From: VXRD01 sp965242535
Lineage (GTDB): Bacteria; Latescibacterota; UBA2968
Length of the DNA: 64,000 nt
NCBI GenBank assembly: GCA_965242535.1
Contig: OZ251458.1
Coordinates: 4,588,001-4,652,000 of the forward strand
Reading direction: 5' to 3'
Shown here one piece after another: positions 55,601 through 61,451 of this stretch; position 1 is the stretch's first letter; each line of letters begins with the position of its first letter. Under the pieces are notes generated by a model. The model worked only from the letters and a program-made list of their open reading frames with translations, ran no database searches and was not told the DNA's origin. Made by a program: the position numbers and the translations under genes.

Positions 55601-55646
55601 ACAAGGTCAACAGCAGGGACAAAGAGTGGGCGTAACGAAGTGTCAT
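49698..55646 (-). CDS. Giant secreted protein with GLUG repeats, fibronectin III, Ig-like domains and C-terminal dockerin
   Basis: This 1982-residue protein has a signal peptide (about 1-26, ending VTAQ). Four modules (from about residues 31, 373, 705 and 1089) each open with a calcium-loop-like DYDxxDNGLIxI, AQLNAIRWDLDGDG and MGCPxxxCTGYEL, then GLUG-type repeats (GGLVGxxxxGxIxxSY). A fibronectin III domain (about 1450-1540) follows, then four Ig-like putative-cadherin repeats (LPQASGGDGTLTY, GLTFDAETRxxSGTP; about 1560-1925). It ends in a type I dockerin pair (DGDGNVNFVDFLILADKYG and DLNGDGQIDFADFLIFAADF). It is likely a cell-surface or secreted adhesive or matrix protein. AGAGGAG lies ahead of the ATG; a 22-G tract precedes that. 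Confidence 0.88.
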   Translation of the reverse strand: MTLRYAHSLSLLLTLLLLAVAPPVTAQSLTDYDTDDDGLIEIDSVAKLGAIRHDLNGNGDATHPDYIAAFTNRDTATATRMGCPSGTCTGYELTQNLTLTGAWSPIGGSSSTAFTATFNGDGHTIDSLNVNRSTGYGGLFGYVGGNAVLRDVGLLNVTLRSAGGTVGALAGYTHLNTTIYSCYVKGGTLEIASGGTFNVGGLFGELRGTLRASYAILDSIYMASTCGGLCNGGRSGILAGMIRKNTIIASYAAGANRHAGQSFNAGGFVGWIEHSDTRITDSYCDTSISVVSNCVGARQDASILVANTTVTGYTTTQLQNRTNYLGIYATWNIDVDGNDIIDSPWNFGTSSQYPTLNSPTQRAAMQPKSHGSVDFDANDNGLIDISTALQLNAIRWDLDGDGNPVAGNFAAYGLAFDGRDTTTAGRMGCPSGTCTGYELTTNLALTGTGNWTPTGVWNATFDGQGYTIDSLNVNTSANIDGGMFSQFGSSAVVRNLGLTNATIAQTHTPNAKSNGVLVGYMPSGGTIQSVYVSGGSISGASNNSNVGGLVGFMTSGTISASYSTATAGVSGSPTGVDVGGLVGQGNGGSITASYAAGAVSGATSGGGGGLVGRLVGSGTSITNAYCSAATGQTNCIGTTVSGISSTRYTATQMQTPTGYTGIYTHWNVDLDSDNVPDYRWNFGTSSDYPTLNTPTQRTAATPAAKDYDATDNGLIDISTAAQLNAIRWDPNGDGAPTSAGATAYSTAFGGRTHTADATTGRMGCPTSGCTGYELTADLSLSDYSNWVPLPSYTATFDGNGNAISNLTITGNTSDDAGLFAALSSTGSILRVGVTGASVSGSASGSQELGILVGLNQGVIRFSYTTGSVTSHTSGTYQKTGGLVGHLNDGGSISASYSTATVTGPTTDGTGQGTGGLVGMVGDVGNTQTGTITASYASGAVTAISTTNTGGRLGGLVGFLRQGDINQSYAYGSVTPTSGTEHVGGLVGNRFSTTTNVTDSYYDQTTSGRNDTGKGVGYLTADLQGPINYGTGIYSTWNVNVDGVSGNDDPWDFGTGTQYPALKIDFNEDGTASAYEFGVQGRSAPVPPTDYDANDNRLIEIRTPAQLNAIRWDLDGDGSSANANYATAFDNAASGMGCAAPGCNGYELMVDIDLDTDGSGTANSGDTYWNGGNGWLPADTLATNFNGNGHTISNLFISRASTPNIGLFSIIGPSGSVTNLGLPDADITGQSSTGTLAGSILGGTVTSVFSTGSVTGVDRVGGLVGAVGLGIIPSNGSIITSYSTASVTGTGTSFYIGGLVGNFPSGTIIACYATGTVTDITGGGGGLVSWAGGTITASYATAQVSGANSGGLIANDGGGTFNNNYYDSETTGQSNNIGATPKTTAELQEPTGYTGIYLNWNVDTDGQGGGDAPWDFGSPRQYPVLKVDFDNNGTATWQEFGTQRVIPVLAQVSGVQVTPGEGTLAVSWTAVTDATGYKVQWKSGDEDYDEDARQAVIAEGTTYTIENLIGGTEYTVRVIATNPDADDDGPASDAATGTPGGDGTPLPEPEPEPDTEPVFVEATDPQTYRENKAVEFTLPAAIDGEGTVTYSLTELPEGLTFDAETRIISGTPTAVTEKAIYTLTATDEDGDTGEMSFFITVVANVAPSFGDASVDAQSYMRKREIESLTLPQASGGDGTLTYALTPDLPTGLTFDAETRMLSGTPLEAMGETTYTLTATDDDGEEATLTFTLSVMADPMPTFGDTTTAIAARGYQHQAFDPVTLPQASGGDEPLTYTLTPDLPDSLTFDAETRIVSGTPVKAMDETTYTLTVTDGNGDEAHLMFTLEIPDLLPTFGGDTTIVAQSYFVNQRIESLALPQATGGDGTLAYILLPFLPDGLAFDHETRVLSGTPTEASTGATYTLSAIDADGDIASLTFSLEVSLPSPDIDGDGNVNFVDFLILADKYGSRRGQDRYDPRCDLNGDGQIDFADFLIFAADFGSTG

Positions 55647-55662
55647 TTTTTGCTCCTCTCGA

Positions 55663-55684
55663 GGGGGGGGGGGGGGGGGGGGGG
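55663..55684. repeat. Homopolymer tract of 22 G upstream of the giant secreted-protein gene
   Basis: An uninterrupted run of 22 G (C on the transcribed strand's sense) lies 17-38 bases upstream of the start codon, between the ribosome site (GAGGAG at 55654-55659) and whatever promoter lies beyond. Length polymorphism would change promoter spacing or leader structure rather than reading frame. Confidence 0.95.
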
Positions 55685-55729
55685 TACAGTACCGATCGTT
55701 CTAAAAGCCTGTTTCACAATGGAATAGGG

Positions 55730-55801
55730 CCATCCCACAAGACGGGGATGGGAAACCCGAACGCCTGTTTTCACAGGGGGACTAAGACCTCCAAACGGGT
55801 T
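55730..55801 (-). other. Possible structured leader element of the giant secreted-protein gene
   Basis: Three stems can be drawn: an enclosing AACCCG/CGGGTT pairing (55754-55759 with 55796-55801), an inner CCTGT/ACAGG hairpin (55764-55777), and an adjacent CCATCCC/GGGATGG hairpin (55730-55751). They lie 84-155 bases upstream of the start codon on the leader side of the G tract. No known riboswitch consensus was recognised. Confidence 0.35.
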
Positions 55802-56254
55802 GAAACAACGGCGAAAAATGGCAACGAGCATGGGATGCCTCCAAAAAATATAACGAGTTGTGCAGGCTATGGCTTTTGCCTATACGCGCCAAATAACGAA
55901 TTTAAGATGTAGTGCTATTGTTTGTCAAGAATAAAATAGGGGAGACGGGAGACGAGAGACGGGAGACGGGAGAGGAAAGGCGAGAGTGGGGCAAGGGACA
56001 ACGCATAGAACAGACAGAGGCGTAGCCCACAGGGACGACGAAGAAAAAGCGAAAGGCGGATTAAAGGGGAGAGGAGGGAGTGGGTAGGTTGTCTGAATCG
56101 CGGATTACACAGATTAGGGGATTAAAGGCGGATTAAAGGCGAGAGTGGGGCGAAGGGCAGAGAGAGCGGATGGGCGGCGCAGGTCGTGCAGAAGACACAG
56201 CGGCGGTGGGGTTGGAGGGGGTAATCCGCGCAATCCCAAAATCCGCGTAATCCG
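55802..56254. other. Gap with low-complexity heptamers
   Basis: GGGAGAC-like tandem heptamers at 55938-55975, then imperfect direct repeats of ggattaaaggcg (56055-56150). No gene, tRNA or terminator was seen. Confidence 0.6.
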
Positions 56255-56274
56255 CGATCCAGACGAGAGACGCG

Positions 56275-56643
56275 CTACGCCTCGGCATCCAACAAACGCT
56301 GAAATTCCTCGATATCATCCACTTGCACCGCTGTGCGAAGCAACAATTTGAGTCGTGGCAAATCGGCGATGGATCGAATGCGATCTGCAAACTGACCGGC
56401 CGCATCGGCATCAAAGCGAATCTCCAACACATCGAGAATATCTGCAATGGCGCGTTCGCGCTCCCCCTGCTCAATGCCCTGCTCAATGCCCTGCTCAATG
56501 CCCTGCTCAATGCCCTGCTCAATGCCCTGCTCAATGCCTTGCTCAATGCCCTGCTGGCGCCCTTGCTCAATGCCCTGTTCCTTGAGGTATTGGGCAAACG
56601 ATGACTCACGCATAATTGCGTCCATAAAACCCTCCTGAGACAT
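56275..56643 (-). pseudogene. Duplicated C-terminal fragment of the adjacent Rpn-like gene
   Basis: These 122 codons, from MSQEGFMDAIMRESSFAQYL to the stop, are nearly identical to the last third of the gene immediately upstream (56721-57698). The homology covers about 390 bases in direct orientation, starting just upstream of the Met and ending past the stop. It contains its own GIEQ repeat run, longer and purer than the parent's. The catalytic N-terminal domain is missing. A start codon exists but no ribosome site of note, so expression is doubtful. Confidence 0.8.
56465..56580. repeat. 12-bp tandem repeats (GIEQ codons), duplicated fragment
   Basis: Unit ctgctcaatgcc, about eight consecutive near-identical copies plus variants. 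The parent gene has the same unit at about 56920-57015 with fewer copies, interrupted twice by GRQQ/HGRQQ units. Confidence 0.9.
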
Positions 56644-56720
56644 AATACGTTTAAAGGGTGGAGCGGCAGCAGGGATGTGGGGGATAATCCGCGCAATCCG
56701 TGATTCAGACAAGAGACGCG

Positions 56721-57698
56721 CTACGCCTCGGCATCCAACAAACGCTGAAATTCCTCGATATCATCCACCTGCACTGCCGAGCGAAGCAACAATTTGAGCC
56801 GTGGCAAATCGGCGATGGATCGAATGCGATCCGCAAACTGGCCGGCCGCATCGGCATCAAAGCGAATCTCCAACACATCGAGAACATTTGCAATGGTGCT
56901 TTCGCGCTCCCCTTGCTCAATGCCCTGCTGGCGCCCGTGCTCAATGCCCTGCTCAATGCCCTGCTCAATGCCCTGCTCAATGCCCTGCTGGCGCCCTTGC
57001 TCAATGCCCTGTTCCTTGAGGTATTGGGCAAACGATGACTCACGCATAATTGCGTCCATAAAACCCTCCTGAGACATAATGGATCTAACGGTATCCAACG
57101 GGTGTGATAGCCCACTTAAAATAGCCATACCCGCCTGAATGTCAACCTTGGTTGAGGCGTCCAACGGCAAGGCATCCGTCGCGCGAATGCAGTGACGCAA
57201 CCACGCCTCTTCAGACAGATCCGAGGGCGGTTTCATCAGCGGTACAAATGGAAGCACGCCCGGATGACCGCCCTCGAGAATCGCTTGACCCTCTCGCTCA
57301 CTCAGGCGAATCACCTTGTATTCCACGATGACGCGGTGGCCGGGCAACGCTTGGATGTAACGCCCCATGTCGCGCCTGCCCGCCGTGGGACGCAGGTAGA
57401 TCACAAAGGAAAGGACCGGCAGACCATAGCGTTCGATGAGGTAGCCGATATAGCGCGCCATGCGCCGATCCATCGGGACCGCCGTGCTATCGGTGGTTTG
57501 AAACTCGCAATGGACCAACGCTTCCTCGCCATCGATACGCACGCGGAGCAGGCTATCGGTGCGGCGGGTTTCCACGGTGGGTTGCTCGGTCTCGATCACC
57601 TCGATCACCTCGACGCCCGTGCGTCCGAATGCGAAGAAGAGGACGTCCTCCGGGTAGGTTTGAACGATGATTTTGGAGACCGCATCGTATTGGGCCAT
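56721..57698 (-). CDS. Rpn-family PD-(D/E)XK nuclease-like protein with GIEQ repeat tail
   Basis: This 325-residue protein has the N-terminal Rpn/transposase_31-like nuclease domain: RRTDSLLRVRIDGEEALVHC and EFQ (Asp, then Glu-x-Gln), MDRRMARYIGYLIERYGLPV and SFVIYLRP. A helical region with SQEGFMDAIMRESSFAQYLK follows, then charged GIEQGIEQG repeats and a C-terminal RLKLLLRSAVQVDDIEEF. Rpn proteins promote recombination or act as nucleases with phage-related roles. The catalytic Lys appears replaced by Gln, as in some subfamilies. The start is ATG at 57698 with AAGGTGG upstream. Confidence 0.8.
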   Translation of the reverse strand: MAQYDAVSKIIVQTYPEDVLFFAFGRTGVEVIEVIETEQPTVETRRTDSLLRVRIDGEEALVHCEFQTTDSTAVPMDRRMARYIGYLIERYGLPVLSFVIYLRPTAGRRDMGRYIQALPGHRVIVEYKVIRLSEREGQAILEGGHPGVLPFVPLMKPPSDLSEEAWLRHCIRATDALPLDASTKVDIQAGMAILSGLSHPLDTVRSIMSQEGFMDAIMRESSFAQYLKEQGIEQGRQQGIEQGIEQGIEQGIEHGRQQGIEQGERESTIANVLDVLEIRFDADAAGQFADRIRSIADLPRLKLLLRSAVQVDDIEEFQRLLDAEA

Positions 57699-57817
57699 AA
57701 ACGCCACCTTGAAAATACGGATGGGAACGAAAAATTGGGGTAGAGAAATGGCGCGATCACGCCATGCTGTCTAGATGGGATGGGACGATGGGATCGGTAG
57801 GCAAGCGATAAAGATAA

Positions 57818-57842
57818 GGACAGGCACGGGGCCTGTCCCTAC
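57818..57842 (-). repeat. REP hairpin upstream of the Rpn-like gene
   Basis: On the minus strand: GTAG foot with GGACAGGC- and GCCTGTCC-type arms and a shortened loop. It also marks the end of the thioredoxin-like gene's 3' flank. Confidence 0.8.
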
Positions 57843-57846
57843 AACT

Positions 57847-58473
57847 TCAAGAGCCCCTGTTGAATTTGATGCTGCAACCGAGGGCTTTGGTCTCGGGTAT
57901 GGAAATGGCTTTTCCAGCCAACAAGGCGTCGAGCGCGTCTTTGAGATAGGCCGCTTCCACAGCGTTGGCGTCCGAGGCATTGTCGTCTATGGCGCCGTGG
58001 TAAACGAGCCTGCCATCCGCATGGAAGAGAAAAACTTCGGGCGTGCGACGCGCGCCAAAAGCGCGGGCGACCCGGGAGGTGGGGTCTGCCACATAAGGAA
58101 ATTCGTAAGACAGGCTTTGGGCGCGGGCGACCATTTCGTCAAAGCCATCTTCCGAGACCCGATCCGGATCGTTGGCATTGATCACGATGACGCCGAAGCC
58201 CTTGGTTTGATACGCATTGCCGATGCTGGCGACGCGGCGTTCCCACTTGACCGCCCACGGGCAGGAATTGCACGAAAAAATGACCAGCGTGCCTTTCTCG
58301 CCCCGCACATCGGCCAAGGTGTACATCTCGCCATCCGTGCCTTTCATTTGCACGGCGGTTGCGGGTGCTTCCGCGCCCAATGCGAGGGGTTCGTCGCCAT
58401 CCGCCTCGGCGTTGAGCCGCATCGTCAAACCCATCGCGAGTGCAAGAACGAAAATGCGGTGCAATTTATGCAT
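57847..58473 (-). CDS. Exported thioredoxin-fold (AhpC/TSA-like redoxin) protein
   Basis: This 208-residue protein has a signal peptide (about 1-22), the redoxin core LVIFSCNSCPWAVKWERR with a C-N-S-C motif, GVIVINANDPDR, and the cis-Pro segment RRTPEVFLFHADGRLVYHGAID. It resembles periplasmic peroxiredoxin-like/TlpA relatives that carry a C-x-x-C followed by PW. AGGAGG lies five bases ahead of the ATG. It follows the TlpA-like gene by 27 bases in the same direction, forming a small redox operon. Confidence 0.88.
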   Translation of the reverse strand: MHKLHRIFVLALAMGLTMRLNAEADGDEPLALGAEAPATAVQMKGTDGEMYTLADVRGEKGTLVIFSCNSCPWAVKWERRVASIGNAYQTKGFGVIVINANDPDRVSEDGFDEMVARAQSLSYEFPYVADPTSRVARAFGARRTPEVFLFHADGRLVYHGAIDDNASDANAVEAAYLKDALDALLAGKAISIPETKALGCSIKFNRGS

Positions 58474-58500
58474 GGGATCCTCCTGTTGGTTGAAGGGGCA

Positions 58501-58989
58501 TCAGTGGGACAACACGTCGCGTATTTTTTTTGTTAATTGTTCGCGCGAGACTTTTCCGATCCAAAAATGGCGTTTCTCGCCCGCGCCATCGTATAGCCAG
58601 GTGGCGGGCATCGCGCCCGACCAGTTGGGGTCTAAGGTGTTGATGAAGGCCCTGTCGTCGTTCAATTTGAGATAGGTCGGAAAATCCACGCCTTGGGCCT
58701 TGAGAAAAGCGCGCGCATCATCGGCTTGGTCTTCAAAATTGACAGAGACAAAAACGACCTTCAAGCCCCGGTTTTTGTACTGCCGATAGACCGCCACGAT
58801 ATCGGGAAATTCTTCCACACACGGCGCGCACCAAGTCGCCCAGACATTGACGAGCACGGCATTGGCATCGGCATTTTTGACCGCCTCCATAACCTCTGCC
58901 GCAGTCGCGGGGGTGAGTTGGACATCGGTTTGCGATGCGCCGCAACTCAAAAAGAGAAGCGCGATCGAGACGAGGGATTTCCGATTCAC
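58501..58989 (-). CDS. TlpA-like thioredoxin lipoprotein
   Basis: This 162-residue protein starts at GTG 58987-58989, with GGAGG six bases upstream. A short hydrophobic leader ends LLFLSCGASQ (lipobox-like, with Phe at -3, so anchoring is probable but not certain). The thioredoxin core VLVNVWATWCAPCVEEFPDI has the W-C-x-P-C active site, and AMPATWLYDGAGEKRHFWIG has the cis-Pro. It is likely a membrane-tethered disulfide reductase in the cell envelope. A longer frame upstream overlaps purE and has no ribosome site. Confidence 0.88.
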   Translation of the reverse strand: MNRKSLVSIALLFLSCGASQTDVQLTPATAAEVMEAVKNADANAVLVNVWATWCAPCVEEFPDIVAVYRQYKNRGLKVVFVSVNFEDQADDARAFLKAQGVDFPTYLKLNDDRAFINTLDPNWSGAMPATWLYDGAGEKRHFWIGKVSREQLTKKIRDVLSH

Positions 58990-59002
58990 AAAGACCTCCA
59001 CA

Positions 59003-59458
59003 TTATCCCGCCTGCGCGTCTTTGTACGCTTGCAGGCGTTTTTGTATGCCCGCGTCTGAAAGCGCGAGGATTTGCGCGGCCAACACAGCGGCATTTCGCG
59101 CATTGTCGATACCCACGGTTGCAACGGGAACGCCCGGCGGCATTTGGACGATGGCGTACAGGGCATCGACGCCGTTGAGCGCGCCCGAAGCACACGGGAC
59201 GCCGATCACGGGCAACGTGGTGTGCGCCGCGATTACGCCGGGCAGTGCAGCGGCCAATCCGGCGCCCGCGATGATCACTTTGAGCCTACGCGCTTTGGCG
59301 GTGCGGGCGTATTCGGCGGTGCGGTCGGGATTGCGATGGGCAGAGCAGACCGTGATATCGTAGGGAATTTGGAGTTCGTCGAGAACGGCGCACCCCTTTT
59401 GCATCGTGGGTTCGTCCGACGAACTGCCCATAATAATGCCAACGACGGATTCTGCCAT
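59003..59458 (-). CDS. purE: N5-carboxyaminoimidazole ribonucleotide mutase PurE
   Basis: This 151-residue protein has the PurE signature GIIMGSSSDEPTM, TVCSAHRNPDRTAEYARTA (active-site His), IIAGAGLAAALPGVIAAHT and PVIGVPCASGALNGVDALYA. It rearranges N5-CAIR to CAIR in purine synthesis. Length is right for class I. AGGAGG lies five bases ahead of the ATG. Its PurK partner is not in the window; the two thioredoxin-like genes follow in the same direction, 14 bases away. Confidence 0.96.
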   Translation of the reverse strand: MAESVVGIIMGSSSDEPTMQKGCAVLDELQIPYDITVCSAHRNPDRTAEYARTAKARRLKVIIAGAGLAAALPGVIAAHTTLPVIGVPCASGALNGVDALYAIVQMPPGVPVATVGIDNARNAAVLAAQILALSDAGIQKRLQAYKDAQAG

Positions 59459-59494
59459 AAAAACCTCCTGTGGTGATTGGTGTTTCGCGTCTTA

Positions 59495-59657
59495 GAAGCT
59501 GTCTAAAAACTCGGCCCGCCATTGAGAGAGTCGCAAAAACATTCGCTTTTCGCAGGTCAAAACCATACCTATCGCAAAAATAGGATGCCTTGATTCCCCC
59601 CTTCCTCGCAGGAAGGGGGGCTAGGGGGGTAGGTCCCGATAATTTTTAGATGGCTTC
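59495..59657. mobile_element. 163-bp MITE, copy 2 (inverted relative to copy 1)
   Basis: Same length as copy 1 and more than 90% identical by eye when reversed. TTA flanks both ends (59492-59494 and 59658-59660). One end has two changes (GAAGCTGTC). It lies 36 bases upstream of purE. Confidence 0.9.
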
Positions 59658-59977
59658 TTAGCGGTTGCGTGTGCGAACAAGCACGGGGACCTGTCCCTGT
59701 GATTGATAGGATCGGGATAAATGGGGTCTCCCGCCTCCCGTCTTGTATCTTCGGACAGGCACGGGGGCCTGTCCCTACGATTGCGATTGCTTCTCACCTC
59801 TCCCGTCTTCCGTCTCCCCGTAAGCTACGCCTGTGCCTACGAGGACAGGGGAGCAGGGCTTCTTTGAAAGATGATCGCAAGGGCTGTGCATGATGGCTTT
59901 GAGGCAATGGATAAGGCCATTGGCGATCCTCAGAAATTGAGATCATCCACCCATCCCCGTTCGCCCTTTCTCGAATC
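59658..59977. other. Repeat-rich gap between the MITE and the nuclease gene
   Basis: A degenerate REP (about 59676-59700), a perfect REP (59753-59778) with GGGAGAC-like heptamers after it, then about 150 bases with no recognised element before the stop of the nuclease gene. Confidence 0.6.
59753..59778 (-). repeat. REP hairpin with trailing heptamer block
   Basis: On the minus strand: GTAG foot, GGACAGGC and GCCTGTCC arms. The following 45 bases (gattgcg, ttgcttctcacctctcccg) match the same block after the REP at 31905-31930, so REP and tail spread as one unit. Confidence 0.85.
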
Positions 59978-60484
59978 TCATGCGCCTGTACTGCCGATCA
60001 TCGCGTGTCGATTTAGATTGCGGGCAACACCATCCCATTGCGCGACGATAACCCGTCTCGGTTTTTTGCCCTTCTCCCAATGATATTCCAGCACGTCATG
60101 CCTTTGATATTCTCGAAGCAGGGATACAAGCGTTGGGGAAAGCCCTGATGGAGAAATCAGAAACGAATAAAGCGGTTGAGCGATTCGGCTATAACCCAAA
60201 AGTTGCGAAAGATGCGCCAATGTTAATTTGGCGTTTTTGCACTCTACAAAAGCCAGAGAAGTATGATCCCAGTGGTGGACAAATCCGACGACATCAACCC
60301 GAATATCCCAAGTAACCCACTCGCCAGGAAATTTGCCCTTGCCATAGGTTCTCAGAAACCGGGAAAGCGGCGTGTGTGAAAGATCGCGCACATCGATATT
60401 TGCATTTCGGTAACGGTTTGAAAGAAAATCCTTCAACCACCGACAGACATCGGGATACATTTCTCTTTCGGATTTATACGCCAT
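59978..60484 (-). CDS. PD-(D/E)XK nuclease-like protein, third gene of a candidate restriction-modification cluster
   Basis: This 168-residue protein shows the nuclease core WDIRVDVVGF (D64), then SLAFVECKNAKLTLAHLSQL with E81-x-K83 and a downstream helix, fitting a small restriction-endonuclease fold. The start ATG at 60484 has AGAGGAAG upstream and overlaps the end of the LAGLIDADG-like gene by 11 bases, so the two are coupled. With the methyltransferase upstream it plausibly supplies cleavage. No close named enzyme was recognised. Confidence 0.7.
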   Translation of the reverse strand: MAYKSEREMYPDVCRWLKDFLSNRYRNANIDVRDLSHTPLSRFLRTYGKGKFPGEWVTWDIRVDVVGFVHHWDHTSLAFVECKNAKLTLAHLSQLLGYSRIAQPLYSFLISPSGLSPTLVSLLREYQRHDVLEYHWEKGKKPRRVIVAQWDGVARNLNRHAMIGSTGA

Positions 60485-61433
60485 CTTCCTCTGCTTCCTC
60501 CATCAACGCCTCTTGATCGTCGGAGTCCCATAACGCCTGCATTCTTTTTGGCGTGCGCGGGCAACCCAACTTTTTACAAATTTGCCAGTAAGCATTGAAA
60601 TGGTTTCCTCTAAGCCGTTCGTCCAATTTTTCATCGCTTTCCCGGGAGTCCTTTGACTTCTTTCTTATCAATCTTTTCCTTCCAAGACAGGGATTGTAAT
60701 TTTTTTTTGGAGAACGCACGGTGTCATGTTCAATACATTCCTTCAAAATGGCTTGTTTGTATGACAGTGAAAAACCGATCTTCCCAAAAGGCACGGCAAA
60801 AATATTGATCTGATGCTCCCGAAAATCCCGACTCATATTCGGGTGTCCCCAGATGATTTGCGGAATAGGGACCGCTAAATGTTCTTCCAGTAGCGTACAA
60901 AGCTGAACGGGCATTTCCCAATTGGTTTGGTAATTCAGTACATCGAGACGCACGCGATTAGTGCCATCTATATAGCGATTTGTAGATCTGATATTTCCAG
61001 CGACATCGGCAAATCCCCTGATGTACTCTCGTTTCCAGTCCAGTGGGATATTTGGAGAAAAGAATATCTCTGGAACCAGAAAATGCTCGTACCCCAGGCG
61101 ATTCTGTGTGTGCATCAAAATATTCCGCCACATCATTGTGTTTCCGGAAAAACGCAATACGAGATCGACGCTTTTACCTTTATCGATCATTTCGACATGA
61201 GCACCTGTGAGCTCCGAGACGCGATTTTCAATTGGTCGCAACAGCCCTTGTCGTATCGCAGCCTCCGCTTCAAAAGTCGTAGCTATCCCCTCCACCTCAA
61301 GAGATTGGTAAGGAAATTCAATGACAATTTGCCTTACGCCGCCGCTCTCCGATATTCTCCCTCTCGCCGTAATCAGCCCAAGCAGATAGGCAACATCAGC
61401 GTCGACATAGTCCATGACTTCAATTAAACTCAC
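60474..61433 (-). CDS. LAGLIDADG-like DNA-binding/endonuclease protein in the same cluster
   Basis: This 319-residue protein has two segments resembling LAGLIDADG helices: DVAYLLGLITARGRISE (about 14-30), with the continuing beta-strand RQIVIEF, and DWKREYIRGFADVAGNIRST (about 135-155). Each is followed by strand-rich sequence as in monomeric homing endonucleases. The acidic catalytic position is Ala (TARG) in the first and Asp (FADV) in the second. It is free-standing rather than in an intron or intein. The start is GTG 61431-61433. It might serve target recognition or cleavage for the cluster. Confidence 0.6.
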   Translation of the reverse strand: MSLIEVMDYVDADVAYLLGLITARGRISESGGVRQIVIEFPYQSLEVEGIATTFEAEAAIRQGLLRPIENRVSELTGAHVEMIDKGKSVDLVLRFSGNTMMWRNILMHTQNRLGYEHFLVPEIFFSPNIPLDWKREYIRGFADVAGNIRSTNRYIDGTNRVRLDVLNYQTNWEMPVQLCTLLEEHLAVPIPQIIWGHPNMSRDFREHQINIFAVPFGKIGFSLSYKQAILKECIEHDTVRSPKKNYNPCLGRKRLIRKKSKDSRESDEKLDERLRGNHFNAYWQICKKLGCPRTPKRMQALWDSDDQEALMEEAEEDGV

Positions 61434-61451
61434 TGGATAGACCCCTCGTGT

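Noticed and set aside
60474..61433. LAGLIDADG protein as an intein or intron-encoded homing endonuclease
   Set aside because: It has its own start and stop, lies between two coupled genes, and no split host gene or splice motif flanks it.
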